Of a stretch of 64,000 nt of DNA, positions 25,740 to 34,727 are shown piece after piece. The position numbers were made by a program, and so were the translations under genes. Below the pieces are notes generated by a model. The model was not told the origin of the DNA. It made no database searches and was given only the letters and a program-made list of their open reading frames with translations. Source of the stretch: CAWDMN01 sp963803155 (lineage in GTDB: Bacteria; Acidobacteriota; Terriglobia; Versatilivoradales; Versatilivoraceae); assembly GCA_963803155.1 (NCBI GenBank), contig CAWDMN010000085.1, positions 1 through 64,000 of the forward strand, read 5' to 3'. How positions within the stretch are numbered: the stretch's first letter is position 1; every line of letters starts with the position of its first letter.

Positions 25740-28700
25740 ATGAAGAGTAAGTTAATGCTCGTATTGGTATTCGGGCTACTCTCGGTGATGCTGGCGCCAT
25801 CATTAATGGCACAATCGCAGTTTATCAGCGGAACCGTGGTAGACCAGAGTGGAGCTGTAATCGCCGGGGCGAAAGTCTCGATTGTTGACGCCGCCAAGGG
25901 ATCCCTGGCTCGTGAAGCCACCACGGATGAGCAGGGCCGTTTCATGGCCTTGAACATTCAGCCTGGCAAATTCAAAATTTCCGTGGAGAAAGCCGGCTTC
26001 AAGAAAGCTGAGGTTGACGTTCAACTGGAAGTCAACACCAAGTTGGATGTGGGCCAAATCAAGATGAATGTCGGTGAAATTTCCGCCGAAGTGGCGGTCA
26101 GCGCGGTCATGCCGACGGTACAAACCAACACCATGGAAAAATCCTATCTGGTGGAATCTCAGCAAATCCAGCAATTGCCGATGAACGGCCGCAACTGGGT
26201 GGCTTTGATGAAAACCGTGCCGGGCATGGTGAGCAGCACCAACAACGATTTCGATACGAATTTCAACGATGTGAGCGGATTCCATGCCAACGGCGGACGA
26301 GGTTCGCAGAACAACTTCTACCTGGATGGATCTCCGAACCTGGATGTGGGTGATAACCAGTCGCAGTACACTCAGCCCAGCATCGAATCGATTGCCGAGT
26401 TCAAGGTTCAGCAGAGCAGCTTCAACTCGGAATATGGCCGCAACTCTGGCGTGGTTGTAGCGGTCCAAACCAAATCCGGTGGTTCCGATTTTCACGGAAC
26501 AGCCTATGAATATGTCCGGAATGATGCTCTTCAGTCCCACGATTTTGGTCAACCGACCAAGAGCAATCTTCGTTACAATCTTTTCGGTGGCAATTTCAGC
26601 GGATGGGCCCCAATCCCCAAGATTTCCACCAAATCTAATAAGAAAGTATTCTTCTTCTACAACCGGGAAATGACCCGCCGGAATATTTCACCTTCCGGGC
26701 AGCGCTATGCGGACATTCCCGGCGCATCCATCCTTAATGGTGACTTTTCCAGCATCTTGAAACCGGGTACTCCTTATTCACAGTACAATTCGGATACTTT
26801 GGGAACCATTTACCAGCCGGGGACTGTCACGCGTGATTCCGCTGGGAACATCACTGGCGGCACGCCTTACACCAATAATGTGATTCCTTCCAGCGCTTTC
26901 TATGCGCCTACATATAACCTGTTAAAGATCTTCTCGCAAAACATTCCTGGATACACCGGTTTGCCGGCTTCCCCCGGTATCGCCGGAGCGGTGCGTTGGT
27001 ATTACAACAATTATCAGCGCCTCACCAAGAATCAGGACCTGTTGCGGGTGGATTACAACCTGAGCAACCGGACCACCACCTATTTCCGGTGGGTCAACGA
27101 CTATCAAATTGAAAAATTCTCGGGATCCATCTGGGGCGCCAACTCCTGGCCGTTGGCCAATCAGGAACGGCCGAAGCCTGGAAGCTCCTGGTCTTGGAAT
27201 ATCGTGAATACGCTTAGCCCGACGCTGGCGAGCGAAACAATCATGTCCTACAATCACCAATCCCAAAAGCTGGCGGCAACGGGCGATTTAGCCGACCGCA
27301 CGGCTCTAGGCGCGTCGTTCACGCAGCTCTATCCGCTGACTAACGTAGCCAATTACCTACCTGATTTCAATGCCAGCGGAAACAACAATGTGCCCGGCGT
27401 CAACATGGGATGGGGCGACCCTGGCTGGCACAATGATGGGAAAGACTGGGCTTTGACGGAAAACATGTCATGGGTGAAGAGATCCCACACTTTGAAGTTT
27501 GGGTTTTATTACAACCGGGACGACAAGAAACAGACTGCCACTTGGCCTCAACAAGGCAGTTTAAATTTCACCAGCACTTCGCAGAATCCACAGGACACCG
27601 GGACGGCCATGGCCAACCTGATGTTGGGCATTCTCAACAGCTACAGCATGTCCAATGCTTCGATTTATCCGTATTTCAGATTCCAATCTTGGGAGGGATT
27701 TGCTCAGGATAGCTGGAAGGTTACCAACCGATTCACCTTGGAATACGGCGCCCGTTTCCAACGGACCACTCCGACCTACACCACAATCCGCGCTGGTTCG
27801 AATGGTGAAGGAACCTACAAGCTGTATATGCCGGATCTTTCCAAGTTCAAGGGGACCATTCAGTATGATCCCTCGGTTGGCAAGATTGTGGGCGATGCTT
27901 TGCAGGCTTACATTGCCAATGGCCTGGTGTGCGATCCTTGTGACGGTGTGGATCGTGGATTTGCACCGACCAAGAATTTCCTCTCTCCGCGTATTGGTTT
28001 TGCCTATGACGTTACCGGGGACGGCAAGACGGCGTTGCGTGGCGGTTTTGGGCAGTATGTGGAACGTTTACGTCAAAACAATTTCAACTTCGGCGCTGGC
28101 TCCGCCTTCCCGAATGGCGGTGGATACAGCGAAGGCGCTCCGCTTTACACCAATGTCAGCCAGCTGGTTGCGGGGCCTCCTCCAGCCACCACTTTTGCAG
28201 ATCGGACCATCAGTCCCGTGGGCTACAACTTGTTCCCGGTTGGAAATACCATGCCGACCATTTACTCCTGGAACCTCGGTCTGCAGAGAGAGTTGACCCA
28301 CAACTTCACACTCGATCTCGCTTATGTGGGGAACCGCGGCACGCATTTAATGGTCACACGCTCGGTCAACTATACGCCTGCTGGAACCTCGCAGACTTCG
28401 GCGTATGCAGCGGCGAATAATCAGATGGATGCCTTGCGTCCCTATGTTGGATATGGTTCGCTGAGTTCCATCGAGACTTCCGGCTATTCCTCCTATAATG
28501 CATTTCAGACCCGGGTGGGCCGGCGGTTTGCCGACCGGTTCTCTTTCAATGTCAACTACACATGGTCCAGGACGATGGACTTGAATGACAATGACTCCGA
28601 TGGCACTGGCAGCGGAGCCAATTCATACATCAACCCGGCCAATGTGCGGCAGAATTGGGGGCCGGCAGGCTACGATGCCACCCATGCGTTGAGCATCGAC

Positions 28701-29216
28701 TACATCTATCAGTTCCCGCATCTGAAGGGCAATCCCGTGGCTTCAGCTCTGTTGAGCGACTGGCAGGTGAGCGGCATCACCCACTACCAATCTGGATTCC
28801 CGGTCAGCATCGTTTCCAACGGCAATCTGCAGTGCGCCGATTGCGGATACCAGACCGTCAACCTGGTTCAAGGCAGCTTCCCCTATAATCGCTCCACCTT
28901 GGATCCTACCGCCTTTACGCGTCCGGGTGACGGCTATTATGGCAGCCTTGGTCGAAACGCCCTGCGGGCGCCAGGCTTCGGCAACTGGGATATCACTTTT
29001 GCCCGGAACATCCGGATCAAAGAAGGCATCAACATGAAGATCTCGGCTGATGTGTTCAATTTCTTCAATCATGCGGAAATCTGGAGCATCAACACCAGTT
29101 GGGCTTCCGATACCATCAATGGCGGTCCGAACACTTCAACGCTGGCGAACTTCGGCTCCACCTCTGCATTCCGTCCTCCTCGGACGATGCAATTGGGCTT
29201 CAAGTTTACCTTCTAA
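25740..29216 (+). CDS. Oar-like TonB-dependent receptor with carboxypeptidase-regulatory-like domain
   Basis: An outer-membrane protein of 1158 residues. Seen: a signal peptide (MKSKLMLVLVFGLLSVMLAPSLMAQS); a carboxypeptidase-regulatory-like domain (FISGTVVDQSGAVIAGAKVSIVD...FMALNIQPGKFKISVEKAGFKK); a plug domain (QQLPMNGRNWVALMKTVPG...VSGFHANGGRGSQNNFYLDG); and a long beta-barrel rich in aromatic and Asn residues, ending LGFKFTF with terminal Phe. This is the Oar-type arrangement greatly expanded in Acidobacteriota and presumed to import or bind large substrates. ATG 25740 is fixed by AAGGAGG just upstream; the open frame extends 20 codons further without a site. Two terminators follow. No TonB or SusD-like partner is adjacent. 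Confidence 0.9.
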   Translation: MKSKLMLVLVFGLLSVMLAPSLMAQSQFISGTVVDQSGAVIAGAKVSIVDAAKGSLAREATTDEQGRFMALNIQPGKFKISVEKAGFKKAEVDVQLEVNTKLDVGQIKMNVGEISAEVAVSAVMPTVQTNTMEKSYLVESQQIQQLPMNGRNWVALMKTVPGMVSSTNNDFDTNFNDVSGFHANGGRGSQNNFYLDGSPNLDVGDNQSQYTQPSIESIAEFKVQQSSFNSEYGRNSGVVVAVQTKSGGSDFHGTAYEYVRNDALQSHDFGQPTKSNLRYNLFGGNFSGWAPIPKISTKSNKKVFFFYNREMTRRNISPSGQRYADIPGASILNGDFSSILKPGTPYSQYNSDTLGTIYQPGTVTRDSAGNITGGTPYTNNVIPSSAFYAPTYNLLKIFSQNIPGYTGLPASPGIAGAVRWYYNNYQRLTKNQDLLRVDYNLSNRTTTYFRWVNDYQIEKFSGSIWGANSWPLANQERPKPGSSWSWNIVNTLSPTLASETIMSYNHQSQKLAATGDLADRTALGASFTQLYPLTNVANYLPDFNASGNNNVPGVNMGWGDPGWHNDGKDWALTENMSWVKRSHTLKFGFYYNRDDKKQTATWPQQGSLNFTSTSQNPQDTGTAMANLMLGILNSYSMSNASIYPYFRFQSWEGFAQDSWKVTNRFTLEYGARFQRTTPTYTTIRAGSNGEGTYKLYMPDLSKFKGTIQYDPSVGKIVGDALQAYIANGLVCDPCDGVDRGFAPTKNFLSPRIGFAYDVTGDGKTALRGGFGQYVERLRQNNFNFGAGSAFPNGGGYSEGAPLYTNVSQLVAGPPPATTFADRTISPVGYNLFPVGNTMPTIYSWNLGLQRELTHNFTLDLAYVGNRGTHLMVTRSVNYTPAGTSQTSAYAAANNQMDALRPYVGYGSLSSIETSGYSSYNAFQTRVGRRFADRFSFNVNYTWSRTMDLNDNDSDGTGSGANSYINPANVRQNWGPAGYDATHALSIDYIYQFPHLKGNPVASALLSDWQVSGITHYQSGFPVSIVSNGNLQCADCGYQTVNLVQGSFPYNRSTLDPTAFTRPGDGYYGSLGRNALRAPGFGNWDITFARNIRIKEGINMKISADVFNFFNHAEIWSINTSWASDTINGGPNTSTLANFGSTSAFRPPRTMQLGFKFTF

Positions 29217-29271
29217 CACGATTTGCTTGGTTGGCAGGACTTGAAACGGAGGCAGTTGTAAACTCTACTTG

Positions 29272-29313
29272 AATTGGCTGGTTGTCGCCTTGTCGGGCAA
29301 CCAGCCAATTTTG
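29272..29313 (+). terminator. First terminator after the receptor gene
   Basis: A perfect 13-base inverted repeat, AATTGGCTGGTTG and its complement, with a 13-base loop, followed by a short T-rich tail. It lies 55 bases past the stop codon. Confidence 0.75.
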
Positions 29314-29328
29314 AGGGTATCGTTTTGA

Positions 29329-29356
29329 GAAGGCCGGTTTTCGGGCTGGCCTTTTT
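29329..29356 (+). terminator. Second terminator after the receptor gene
   Basis: Arms AAGGCC and GGCCTT with a 12-base loop run into TTTTT. It follows the first hairpin by 17 bases and may stop transcription that reads through. Confidence 0.6.
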
Positions 29357-29540
29357 CAAGCTCGTGACGTCCAGCGGATTCGTTTTGGAAGAATCCCATT
29401 TTCAATTTCGGCCAAGAGAAATCTGAACCACTGCGCCTAGAAGTCAATCCACGGCGCTCAAGATCGTGCTCCTGCTCCTCACTCTTGATTAATGGGAATC
29501 GGACTCCTTTCCAAAAGAGAGGCGGTATTTTGGTCTACTC

Positions 29541-30758
29541 TCATTCCTCCTCGAGAATTCGACAGGTCAAAAAATGAGTTTCGATCGGGATGTTTTCATT
29601 GATTTTGGCTTTTAAGAGTATCTGAAAATTGGGCGGGCAAATTTTACTTTTAGCGGCAGTCTTGACGGTCGCCAAAGCTCTCTCCATTTTCGCGGGTTCG
29701 CAAAAGAACTCGCCAACGGCTTGAGTGGCTGGGCTGGTAATCCCGGCCAAGATGATTTGACGACAACGAGATGGGGAAGTCTGCACGGAAATCAAACCGT
29801 AGTCTTCTGAAATTTCTCCAGTTTCCTCATCGAAGGTAGGAGCAAAAATTTCAGGTTCCCCCGCGGCCGGGTTGGGATTATCAATCCTAAAAGGACGCAG
29901 GAGAAATCCCTTGAGTGCGAAATTTTTGTGAGTCCAGGGATGCATAAATGGACTGCCCAACAAAATAATGTGATGTTTGCGGGCGGTCTCCCAAGTCAAG
30001 AATCGGCTCTGGGTCAGCCAGACGGGGCGGTTCAACTGTTGCATGAGCCGGCCCACGTAAAAAGCGCAATATGCCTCGCCCATGCCGGTATTTTGGTGAT
30101 TGGTGGGATGCAACTGCATATTGGGAGATTCACCCGGGGGGGTAGAACTATATTGTTTGAGTACTTCGTGCAATTCAGCGGGGACGGGAATGGTGTTCTT
30201 GGAAATGTAGGCAGGGGAATCCTTAAATCCTTCGGCGTAAATTAAGATAAGAGGATTGCTCAACACCAATAGAGTTTCAGCCCCAATTCCCTCGGTGGTG
30301 TTTTCCAGCAATTCCCCGTAGATGGAATACTCCGACGACTCTGACTGCACAGGCTTATTGACGCCGATTCCCGATGGAATCTCACCCCCCACCGGAGAAA
30401 GTTCCGCATGTTTTTGGAAAAAGCGGAGAGCATAGGAGCCTTTGGGGAGTTCGATTTGAAACTGATGGCCGGGCTTTTCAATCTGGTAATATTCCATCAG
30501 CCGCCTGCGCAATTCACGAGCCTGTACCCTCACGAGTGAGTCTTCAGATGGTGAATAATCTGGGCCCCGATCAAAAACCTCAACGGCCAGAAGATACTCG
30601 TTGAGTTGATGACTTCTCCCATCCAAGGCCGTCGTGCCCAAATATCTAAGCAGACGGCTCAGCCGTTCAGAACGACGGAAAGTCTCGCTGTTGAGCACCT
30701 CTTCCAATTCTTGTTTGGCGTGGTCCAACGAAAGCTGATTATTGGAAATGTGGAGCAT
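29541..30758 (-). CDS. Regulator-like protein with the acidobacterial N-terminal domain
   Basis: A 405-residue protein. Residues 10-115 (LEEVLNSETFRRSERLSRLLRYL...LNEYLLAVEVFDRGPDYSPSEDSLVRVQARELRRRLMEYY...IELPKGSYALRF) match a domain seen at the front of many Acidobacteriota proteins, often before TolB-like or TPR parts and thought to be DNA-binding. Here the C-terminal 280 residues are different: a mixed alpha/beta region (ETLLVLSNPLILIYAEGF; WLTQSRFLTWETARKHHIILLGSPF) that may be a ligand-sensing fold, which I do not recognise. No ribosome site is clear at the ATG. It converges on the Oar-like receptor and could respond to its substrate. Confidence 0.6.
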   Translation of the reverse strand: MLHISNNQLSLDHAKQELEEVLNSETFRRSERLSRLLRYLGTTALDGRSHQLNEYLLAVEVFDRGPDYSPSEDSLVRVQARELRRRLMEYYQIEKPGHQFQIELPKGSYALRFFQKHAELSPVGGEIPSGIGVNKPVQSESSEYSIYGELLENTTEGIGAETLLVLSNPLILIYAEGFKDSPAYISKNTIPVPAELHEVLKQYSSTPPGESPNMQLHPTNHQNTGMGEAYCAFYVGRLMQQLNRPVWLTQSRFLTWETARKHHIILLGSPFMHPWTHKNFALKGFLLRPFRIDNPNPAAGEPEIFAPTFDEETGEISEDYGLISVQTSPSRCRQIILAGITSPATQAVGEFFCEPAKMERALATVKTAAKSKICPPNFQILLKAKINENIPIETHFLTCRILEEE

Positions 30759-31575
30759 AAGAGCTTTATTATATTAATTGCGATTCAATTTGCCACTGTT
30801 TTATTATCTCTTCTCTGATGAGCATTAAGGCATAGGTGTTGTCTGAAAACCCTCCACGGAATTCCATAAAGTTCAGGAATCCTAGCATATTTCAAAACAT
30901 CGCTCATTATAATAAAATAAAAGAAAACGAAACTTTTGATTTTCAACCATTGTCTTTCTTGATAAATCTTGCTGGTTAGATGCCCGCTGCCATGATTCTG
31001 AATCCCGCGTTATCAAGAATTTATTGGCAACAGCTTTTTTTAACCCGAATACTAGCGTCGGAGGAACAAAACTACATCCAGGCTAAGTGAAAAAGGAATC
31101 AAAACCGCAAGTTTAGTCCACAATTCGGTTCGCGGATTGTAGGGGAGGAGCAGCTGATCATCGTCACGAAGCGAGACCGATAGGGCCGTTGCTTCTTTGG
31201 CCTCATCGAGTTCCGTCCATTTTTTTAATGACGAAATCCGGGTCATATAAGACTGTTGATTGGAAATTGGCTTCCGGTGTCAGACGGGAACAAAAGGCAT
31301 TCAGACTCGGTCTGTTATCTTATCTCCAGCCGAAACTCCCAGTTGTATTAATTCTGGCTTGAGATAAAGGCAATGCGACAACGTGAGCTGAGAAGAACGA
31401 ACAGGTCTCTTGAATATTTTGCCAAAATGCACTTGAGGATAGTTCAGTTAATGAGAGGATATGAGAGGAAAGAAAGCAAAGTCCGTCAATTCTCGGTTGG
31501 CAAAGGAAGGATCACGACAGAAAGATGGAAGGCCTGATCAGCCTTCCATCGCTATGCGAAACGCGAACTCGACAA
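30759..31575. other. AT-rich 0.8 kb interval without a recognised gene
   Basis: A 64-codon minus-strand frame at 31052-31246 ends in a hydrophobic stretch (LWTKLAVLIPFSLSLDVVLFLRR) and could encode a small membrane peptide, but it has no ribosome site, so I do not call it. The left end is very AT-rich and probably holds the promoter of the regulator-like gene. Nothing else is evident. Confidence 0.35.
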
Positions 31576-31932
31576 TCAATAACGGCCGCGTCCTCCGCCT
31601 CCGCCACCCCGGTGTCCGCCAAATCCACCCCCCCTGGGACGGCTGTCAGGGCGTCGTCCTCCACCCCCTCCGCCACCTTTAGGCCGCTGTGGCCGGGCTT
31701 CGTTTACAACTAAGGGACGCCCATTGAGAAGACTGCCGGTCAGCTTTTGAATCGACTCCTGCATGTCGGCGGATGCAGGCAATTCAACAAAAGCAAAACC
31801 GCGCGGCGTTCCCGTTTCCATGTCCCGAATCAGCTTGATAGATTCGTAAGGGCATTGAGCTTCCTGCAGGAATTCCTCAAGCGAAGTCTCGGTAATTTCC
31901 CGCGGAAGATTTCCTAAATAAAGATTTGCCAT
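31576..31932 (-). CDS. RRM-type RNA-binding protein with glycine/arginine-rich tail
   Basis: A 118-residue protein: one RRM domain (residues 1-80) with RNP2 LYLGNL at residue 4 and RNP1 RGFAFVEL near residue 44, and a C-terminal tail of glycine and arginine (GGGGGGGRRPDSRPRGGG) ending RGRY. Such small glycine-rich RRM proteins in bacteria are often cold-induced RNA chaperones. AAGGA lies before the ATG. It is 163 bases downstream of cspA on the same strand, a likely shared cold response. A hairpin (GGAGCCAG/CTGGCTCC, 32016-32039) separates the two and might terminate or attenuate transcription. Confidence 0.9.
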   Translation of the reverse strand: MANLYLGNLPREITETSLEEFLQEAQCPYESIKLIRDMETGTPRGFAFVELPASADMQESIQKLTGSLLNGRPLVVNEARPQRPKGGGGGGGRRPDSRPRGGGFGGHRGGGGGGRGRY

Positions 31933-32095
31933 GAAGTCCTTTCTTTGTTGCCCTCTCGAATCTCGCGGCGGCCTTCAATAAAAAAACCGTGAGGATCAAT
32001 TTAGGCTGTAGATGAGGAGCCAGCCGTAGGACTGGCTCCGAAAGTGAATTGAATGTCCCGCGCCCGGATAGATCGGCGCCAAAGGACACAAGAGA

Positions 32096-32299
32096 TTAAA
32101 GTTTTACAACTTCCTGAGCTTGAAGTCCTTTGGGCCCCTTGGCCACTACAAACTCCACCTGCTGTCCTTCGGCTAATGACTTAAAACCTTCCTGCATGAT
32201 TGACGAATGGTGGACAAAGACATCCTGTCCTGATTCCCGCTGAATGAACCCATACCCCTTGGCATCGTTGAACCACTTCACTGTACCTCTTTCCTTCAT
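32096..32299 (-). CDS. cspA: Cold-shock protein, CspA family
   Basis: A 67-residue single-stranded nucleic acid-binding protein. RNP1 KGYGFI is at residues 14-19 and RNP2 VFVHHS at 27-32; it starts with GTVKWFNDA and ends with AQEVVKL. AAAGGATG is 9-12 bases upstream of the ATG. The leader of about 130 bases carries an intrinsic terminator hairpin, so expression may be controlled by attenuation. It probably melts mRNA structure as an RNA chaperone. The symbol is given at family level. Confidence 0.93.
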   Translation of the reverse strand: MKERGTVKWFNDAKGYGFIQRESGQDVFVHHSSIMQEGFKSLAEGQQVEFVVAKGPKGLQAQEVVKL

Positions 32300-32354
32300 A
32301 ATACATACATCCTTTCAATTTTAATTCTCGTCAGTCTCTGTAACCATTCGCAAA

Positions 32355-32393
32355 ATAAAAAAAAGGGCTACAAGTTCTCGCCTTGTAGCCCTT
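32355..32393 (-). terminator. Intrinsic terminator in the cspA leader
   Basis: Minus-strand arms AAGGGCTACAAG and CTTGTAGCCCTT (12 bases, perfect) with a seven-base loop, then a run of eight T. It ends only about 57 bases before the cspA start codon and lies downstream of the promoter candidate at 32437, so it is best read as an attenuator. Confidence 0.85.
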
Positions 32394-32436
32394 CTATCTT
32401 GAAAGCAATTTCCAAAGCCTGAACAAGCCAAAATAC

Positions 32437-32465
32437 AGTTTATCGGGAGAGAGGAGAAAATTCAA
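32437..32465 (-). promoter_or_regulatory. Candidate cspA promoter
   Basis: TTGAAT (32465-32460), a 17-base spacer and TAAACT (32442-32437) on the minus strand. Predicted transcription starts near 32430, upstream of the terminator hairpin. The interval 32466-32945 holds nothing else clear apart from a CTCAGCGC/GCGCTGAG inverted repeat at 32606-32638. Confidence 0.4.
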
Positions 32466-32945
32466 GTAATTTTAACATTCCGATTAAAAAAAAAATTAAC
32501 GCAACCGCTCAGAACCTAAGGTGAAGGGTAATCACAGTGAGTCCACCTCAAGCGGAAGGCGCGGGCTTTTGCCAGGTAGCCAAGTCCCACGATTCGTAAA
32601 ATGCACTCAGCGCGGCTGCTACAAAAATTGGCGCTGAGAAATTACAATTTGACCATTTAGTGTAGATTGCAAAATTTTTTCATGAAGCAAGGGATTGACA
32701 ACCGTGCATCGTCCCCACCATCCATTGATCCAAGTTGGACAGTTTAGAGATCCTTGCCCGGCCTCATTTCTATTAATGGCACCGGAGTCAAAGAACTGCG
32801 ACAGCAAATCTTTTGGCGTGTCAGTTCACGTTATTATTCTCGGGGGGATAAAGCTCATAGAGGTCATGAATGGCTGGGTCTTTGTTCCGGGCAATGCATG
32901 ATTCTCTGATCGAATCGATCTCCTGCCTGATCATTGGGGAGTCGG

Positions 32946-34706
32946 CTACGGCAAAACGCCAGTGTGCGTTAGGCATGAACTTTCGAGTGTGACAATGTCC
33001 CCGATTTGAATCCCTTCGGGACCACCCACCTGGCGTCCCTCCGAGCACTCATTGATGGGGATGCATCCCTTCAGACATCCTGTGATTTCGGTTACACGCA
33101 AACGATAAATGGTCTTGTTGACCTCTTCCACCGTGCCGCAATATCCATCACCCTGCCATGGACGCACGCACACCTTATCGCCGAGAGACTTTCCAGAAGA
33201 TTTGGCTCCGGATTGACGCAACAGGGCGGCCAATTCAGGATGTCCCGACCGCTCCGCGGTTTCCAAAGCGGTTCCCCAGCCCCGCAGGCTGGTATTGAGG
33301 GCGGCCCCGGCCTGAATGAGAAGACGCGCGATTTCCGTCTCTCCCCGTTCCGCGGCTTCGACGAGCGGAGTCTTTCCAGAAAAGACTGCATTTGCATCAG
33401 CTCCGATGCTCATAAGCTGGCGGACGGAATGCATCTGTCCAGTTCTTATCGCTTCCATCAAGCTGGTTTGGAGGATGGCGCGGCTTGCCATGGTAGGCGC
33501 AGCCTCCACTTGCTGGGGCGATACCAATGCCCGGACGCTTTGTCGCGCGGCGGCCCTGCCTTGTTTCTCGACATTTAGTTCTTGCTGTTGCCGCAAAAGG
33601 CCAGCGGCCACTTCGCTTCGGGCTGGGACGGTAATGAACCATCTTCTCAGCACGCTCTCAGCGGGCTTTCCTCGAGGATTGTAGTCCGTATCGTTAACTC
33701 CTGGTGCAGGGACAGGCCATGCCCACCAGAAGAATCCCCGCATCCAAGAAGCCTGGCTGCTCCAAACCGAGAGGGCGGCCTCGTAGCAATCCCTCTGTTC
33801 CCCCGGATCATATCCACCGGCCAAACTAAAGTTCCAAGGTTCACGGTTGGCCCCATCTACACTCCTGTACCCGAGTTCCGTGAATATCACTGGTTTTACG
33901 CGGGAGTTGGAGAAATTCCGCACCGTGGCGACAAGGTCTAATCCATCTCGATTGTTCCTCCAGGCGGAGACCAGGTCCGCGAGAGTCACATCGTTTCGGT
34001 TCGTAAGTGGAAAATAACCGTCAAGGCCAAGCAGATCCAATTGGTCCCAGAAAGAGACCGAAGTGAATTCATCGCCCGCAAAGGTGGCATTGGCGGCATA
34101 AGTAAGAAGGCCTCGAAATTCCGCCCGAACGGCATCTATCACGGCGATCCAGTGGTCTCGATTCACCGCGCCGCTGACGGTCTTCAGCTCTGTGCCCATG
34201 CATAAGGCCTCAACCTGTTGCGCTTGAGCCAACTGAGCATAGTGGGTAATGAATTGAGTATAACTATTGAACCAGGAGTCGGGATTGGACGGATTGATCT
34301 CGCCGCGCCATTGGCCATTCCAGGGATCTACATGGGGCTTCAACATGACTTTCAATCCCTTGCCATGCAGTTCCTGAATTGCGATGCGAAGCGAATCATC
34401 GGTAGGCGTTTTGTCGTCGCGACGGGCAATAAGGTTCGAAGTGGCGGTATCTTGATACCAAGTGACTAGCAAGGATGCCCAGTTGGCTCCCGTCGCGGCT
34501 AGTGCATCTCGAGAAAGGATCGCCGCCGGATAGGTGTACTCGTTGAACCACCAGGAAACGTGGACAATGCCTGCATACTCATAGCCATTTTGAGCAATAG
34601 CCTGGTAAGAGGCAAATGACTGGATAAAGGCAAAAATCAAGGCTCCAATCGCCAGTTTTTTGACGGAAGAAATCATATGCTTTTCGGGCTGTGCGTGGAG
34701 CGGCAT
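32946..34706 (-). CDS. Secreted GH113-like glycosidase fused to ankyrin repeats and a Cys-rich C-terminal domain
   Basis: A 586-residue secreted protein. Seen: a signal peptide (hydrophobic residues 18-38, ending SYQAIAQ); a TIM-barrel glycosidase domain (about 45-350) with candidate acid/base E173 in CMGTELKT and nucleophile E277 in FTELGY, plus LKPHVDPWNGQWRGEI, all as in GH113; then about three ankyrin repeats (residues about 415-510: GADANAVFSGKTPLVEAAERGETEIARLLIQAGA region); and an 80-residue tail with six cysteines (VCVRPWQGDGYCG; GCLKGCIPINEC). GH113 members include beta-mannanases, but the substrate here is unknown. ATG 34706 is supported by AAGGAGG six bases upstream. It starts 21 bases after the MocR gene and is probably cotranscribed. 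Confidence 0.8.
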   Translation of the reverse strand: MPLHAQPEKHMISSVKKLAIGALIFAFIQSFASYQAIAQNGYEYAGIVHVSWWFNEYTYPAAILSRDALAATGANWASLLVTWYQDTATSNLIARRDDKTPTDDSLRIAIQELHGKGLKVMLKPHVDPWNGQWRGEINPSNPDSWFNSYTQFITHYAQLAQAQQVEALCMGTELKTVSGAVNRDHWIAVIDAVRAEFRGLLTYAANATFAGDEFTSVSFWDQLDLLGLDGYFPLTNRNDVTLADLVSAWRNNRDGLDLVATVRNFSNSRVKPVIFTELGYRSVDGANREPWNFSLAGGYDPGEQRDCYEAALSVWSSQASWMRGFFWWAWPVPAPGVNDTDYNPRGKPAESVLRRWFITVPARSEVAAGLLRQQQELNVEKQGRAAARQSVRALVSPQQVEAAPTMASRAILQTSLMEAIRTGQMHSVRQLMSIGADANAVFSGKTPLVEAAERGETEIARLLIQAGAALNTSLRGWGTALETAERSGHPELAALLRQSGAKSSGKSLGDKVCVRPWQGDGYCGTVEEVNKTIYRLRVTEITGCLKGCIPINECSEGRQVGGPEGIQIGDIVTLESSCLTHTGVLP

Positions 34707-34727
34707 CTGTGCCTCCTTCTCATGGCG

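Noticed and set aside
25803..26552. 249-codon minus-strand open frame
   Set aside because: Antisense to the Oar-like receptor; composition is typical of a reverse-frame shadow.
31052..31246. Small membrane peptide of 64 residues
   Set aside because: Has a hydrophobic end but no ribosome site and no supporting neighbour; left as a note only.
34676..34706. Downstream ATG at 34676 as the GH113-like start
   Set aside because: It would give a shorter signal peptide, but AAGGAGG precedes the ATG at 34706, and none precedes 34676.
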